A stretch of 64,000 nucleotides of DNA from Apus apus (lineage: Eukaryota; Chordata; Aves; Apodiformes; Apodidae): NCBI RefSeq assembly GCF_020740795.1, contig NC_067285.1, positions 21,968,241 through 22,032,240 of the forward strand, written 5' to 3'. Positions within the stretch are counted from its first letter, which is position 1. The number at the start of each line of letters is the position of its first letter. The notes beneath the pieces were generated by a model. It made no database searches. It worked only from the letters and a program-made list of their open reading frames with translations, and was not told the origin of the DNA. The position numbers were made by a program, and so were the translations under genes. Positions 58,751-64,000 of the stretch are shown here, piece by piece.

Positions 58751-59517
58751 GCCCAAGAGCGGGAAACGCAGCCCCAGGTTTTATTTAGGCTGACGACGGT
58801 GTCTGGAGGCCCCGGAACTGCCCGTTGCTGCCCAGCGGCGCTGCAGGGCGGGCAGCGGGGCCGGGGCGCTTCGCTCCCACCTCAGAGCCACGGGACAGCG
58901 GGAATTAACGCTACTCTCTGGGTACGGTCCGTGCTCCTCCCGCAGCCACCTCGCTCACCTAATGTATCTAAGCGAACTCCCGCGCCCGTGCCGCTGTTAT
59001 CTCCGGAGATGACACCGGTAAAACCCGCACATTGCGCTTCACCCTCCCCCTGCCTGGCCCTCCCCGCGGAGCCGCCAGTGACCCCAGGCAGCGGGGCCGC
59101 GGAACAGCTCTGCTGCCAGGACGGGGCCCGTTGTCCCGCCACGTCCCTCAGCCTCAGACGGGAGGCCGGCGAGGACACCCCCCGCCCTCAGGCGGCCGCG
59201 GGCGGGAAGAGGCCCCCGCTGCCCGCTCTGCTCAGGGGGGGCGGAAGCGGCGGGACCGCGCCCGGGCGGTGGCAGCGGCGTGAGCAGCGCGGAGACCGCG
59301 GGAGCCTCCGCCTCGACGGCGGGTCACTGAGGGCGCGGAGCGGGGGCACCACCCGCTCTCCCAGGCGTGCACAGCCACACGCTCCCCGCCGAGGGAGCGC
59401 CCGTCCCAGCCCGGCCGACCCAACTCCCGCGGTGCGTGGGCGGGGCGCAGGGATCCCGCCACCCCCTCGTCCTCCGCTCCCTCGGCCACTATTCCAGCAC
59501 TCCGGCTTTAATCGTCT

Positions 59518-59527
59518 CCTTATATGG
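59518..59527 (+). promoter_or_regulatory. VCL: CArG box (SRF site)
   Basis: CCTTATATGG is a perfect CC(A/T)6GG element about 530 bp before the start codon. Vinculin is an established SRF/MRTF target, so the site is very likely functional. Confidence 0.8.
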
Positions 59528-59540
59528 ATAACAGAATGTC

Positions 59541-59548
59541 TGACGTCA
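59541..59548 (+). promoter_or_regulatory. VCL: Perfect CRE (CREB/ATF site)
   Basis: TGACGTCA is the full palindromic cAMP-response element, 13 bp past the CArG box. Its use is inferred. Confidence 0.6.
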
Positions 59549-59639
59549 TCTCAACGCTGGGAAACTAGCGGCCGCGCAGCCAAGCTTGTTTGGGAAGGCG
59601 GGTGGTGCGGGAAAGGCGCGGGGGGAGGGAGGCAGGCTC

Positions 59640-59647
59640 TGGAATGT
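59640..59647 (-). promoter_or_regulatory. VCL: TEAD (MCAT) motif
   Basis: TGGAATGT is the reverse complement of ACATTCCA, the TEAD consensus used by YAP/TAZ. It lies within 125 bp of the CArG box. Confidence 0.5.
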
Positions 59648-59693
59648 TGATGGACGTGGCATTGCACCACTGGGAGACGCGGTTCCGGCTGGG

Positions 59694-59700
59694 CCATTGG
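59694..59700 (-). promoter_or_regulatory. VCL: Inverted CCAAT box
   Basis: CCATTGG reads CCAATGG on the minus strand, an NF-Y type element common in TATA-less CpG promoters. It probably lies close upstream of the VCL start. Confidence 0.45.
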
Positions 59701-59739
59701 GCGAGGGCGGCTGAGGGGCGGGAGCCGCGGGAGGGGTAG

Positions 59740-64000
<4,261 letters not shown>

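Noticed and set aside
58634-59650. 338-residue + strand open frame upstream of VCL
   Set aside because: It lies in the CpG island, has Pro/Arg/Gly/Ala-rich composition, overlaps frames on the other strand and shows no domain. It also runs through the CArG and CRE promoter elements.

Overview
The window is vertebrate nuclear DNA from a bird. The evidence is large introns with GT-AG junctions, CR1 LINE 3' ends (one with the diagnostic ATTCTATG tandem tail), an avian-type endogenous retrovirus remnant, and two genes that are neighbours in amniotes, PLAU and VCL. Species cannot be fixed from the sequence.

Layout. (1) 1.0-9.64 kb, + strand: a complete PLAU gene (urokinase-type plasminogen activator). 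It has a GC-rich TATA promoter, one non-coding exon, ten coding exons (432 aa by my splice model) and a 1 kb 3' UTR with an AU-rich element. Every junction keeps frame and the catalytic triad is intact. (2) 9.64-59.5 kb: a roughly 50 kb intergenic interval that is mostly unique AT-rich DNA. It holds scattered CR1 and older repeat fragments, a small CpG-rich patch with two CTCF-like motifs and a possible TATA promoter (18.4-19.2 kb), and an unusual complex at 32.2-39.1 kb. The complex contains a ~745 bp direct repeat, a third diverged partial copy, two tandem retroviral primer-binding-site/leader segments on the minus strand, and a 51-bp minisatellite with 204-bp higher-order periodicity and a 30-C tract, which runs into a CpG-rich block. 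(3) 58.8-64.0 kb, + strand: the CpG-island promoter and first coding exon of VCL (vinculin), followed by intron 1, which leaves the window.

PLAU makes a secreted protease that activates plasminogen at the cell surface. VCL makes the talin- and actin-linking adaptor of focal adhesions. Both act in adhesion and migration, but they have separate promoters. The VCL promoter carries a perfect CArG box, a perfect CRE and a TEAD motif. The PLAU promoter carries an AP-1 site and a Rel-like site.

No clearly new biological system was found. The points most worth following are the 32-39 kb repeat complex (an apparent gene-conversion tract, a higher-order minisatellite and possible splice sites), and lineage differences in PLAU: a very short kringle-protease linker, a shortened receptor-binding loop and a neutralised 37-loop.
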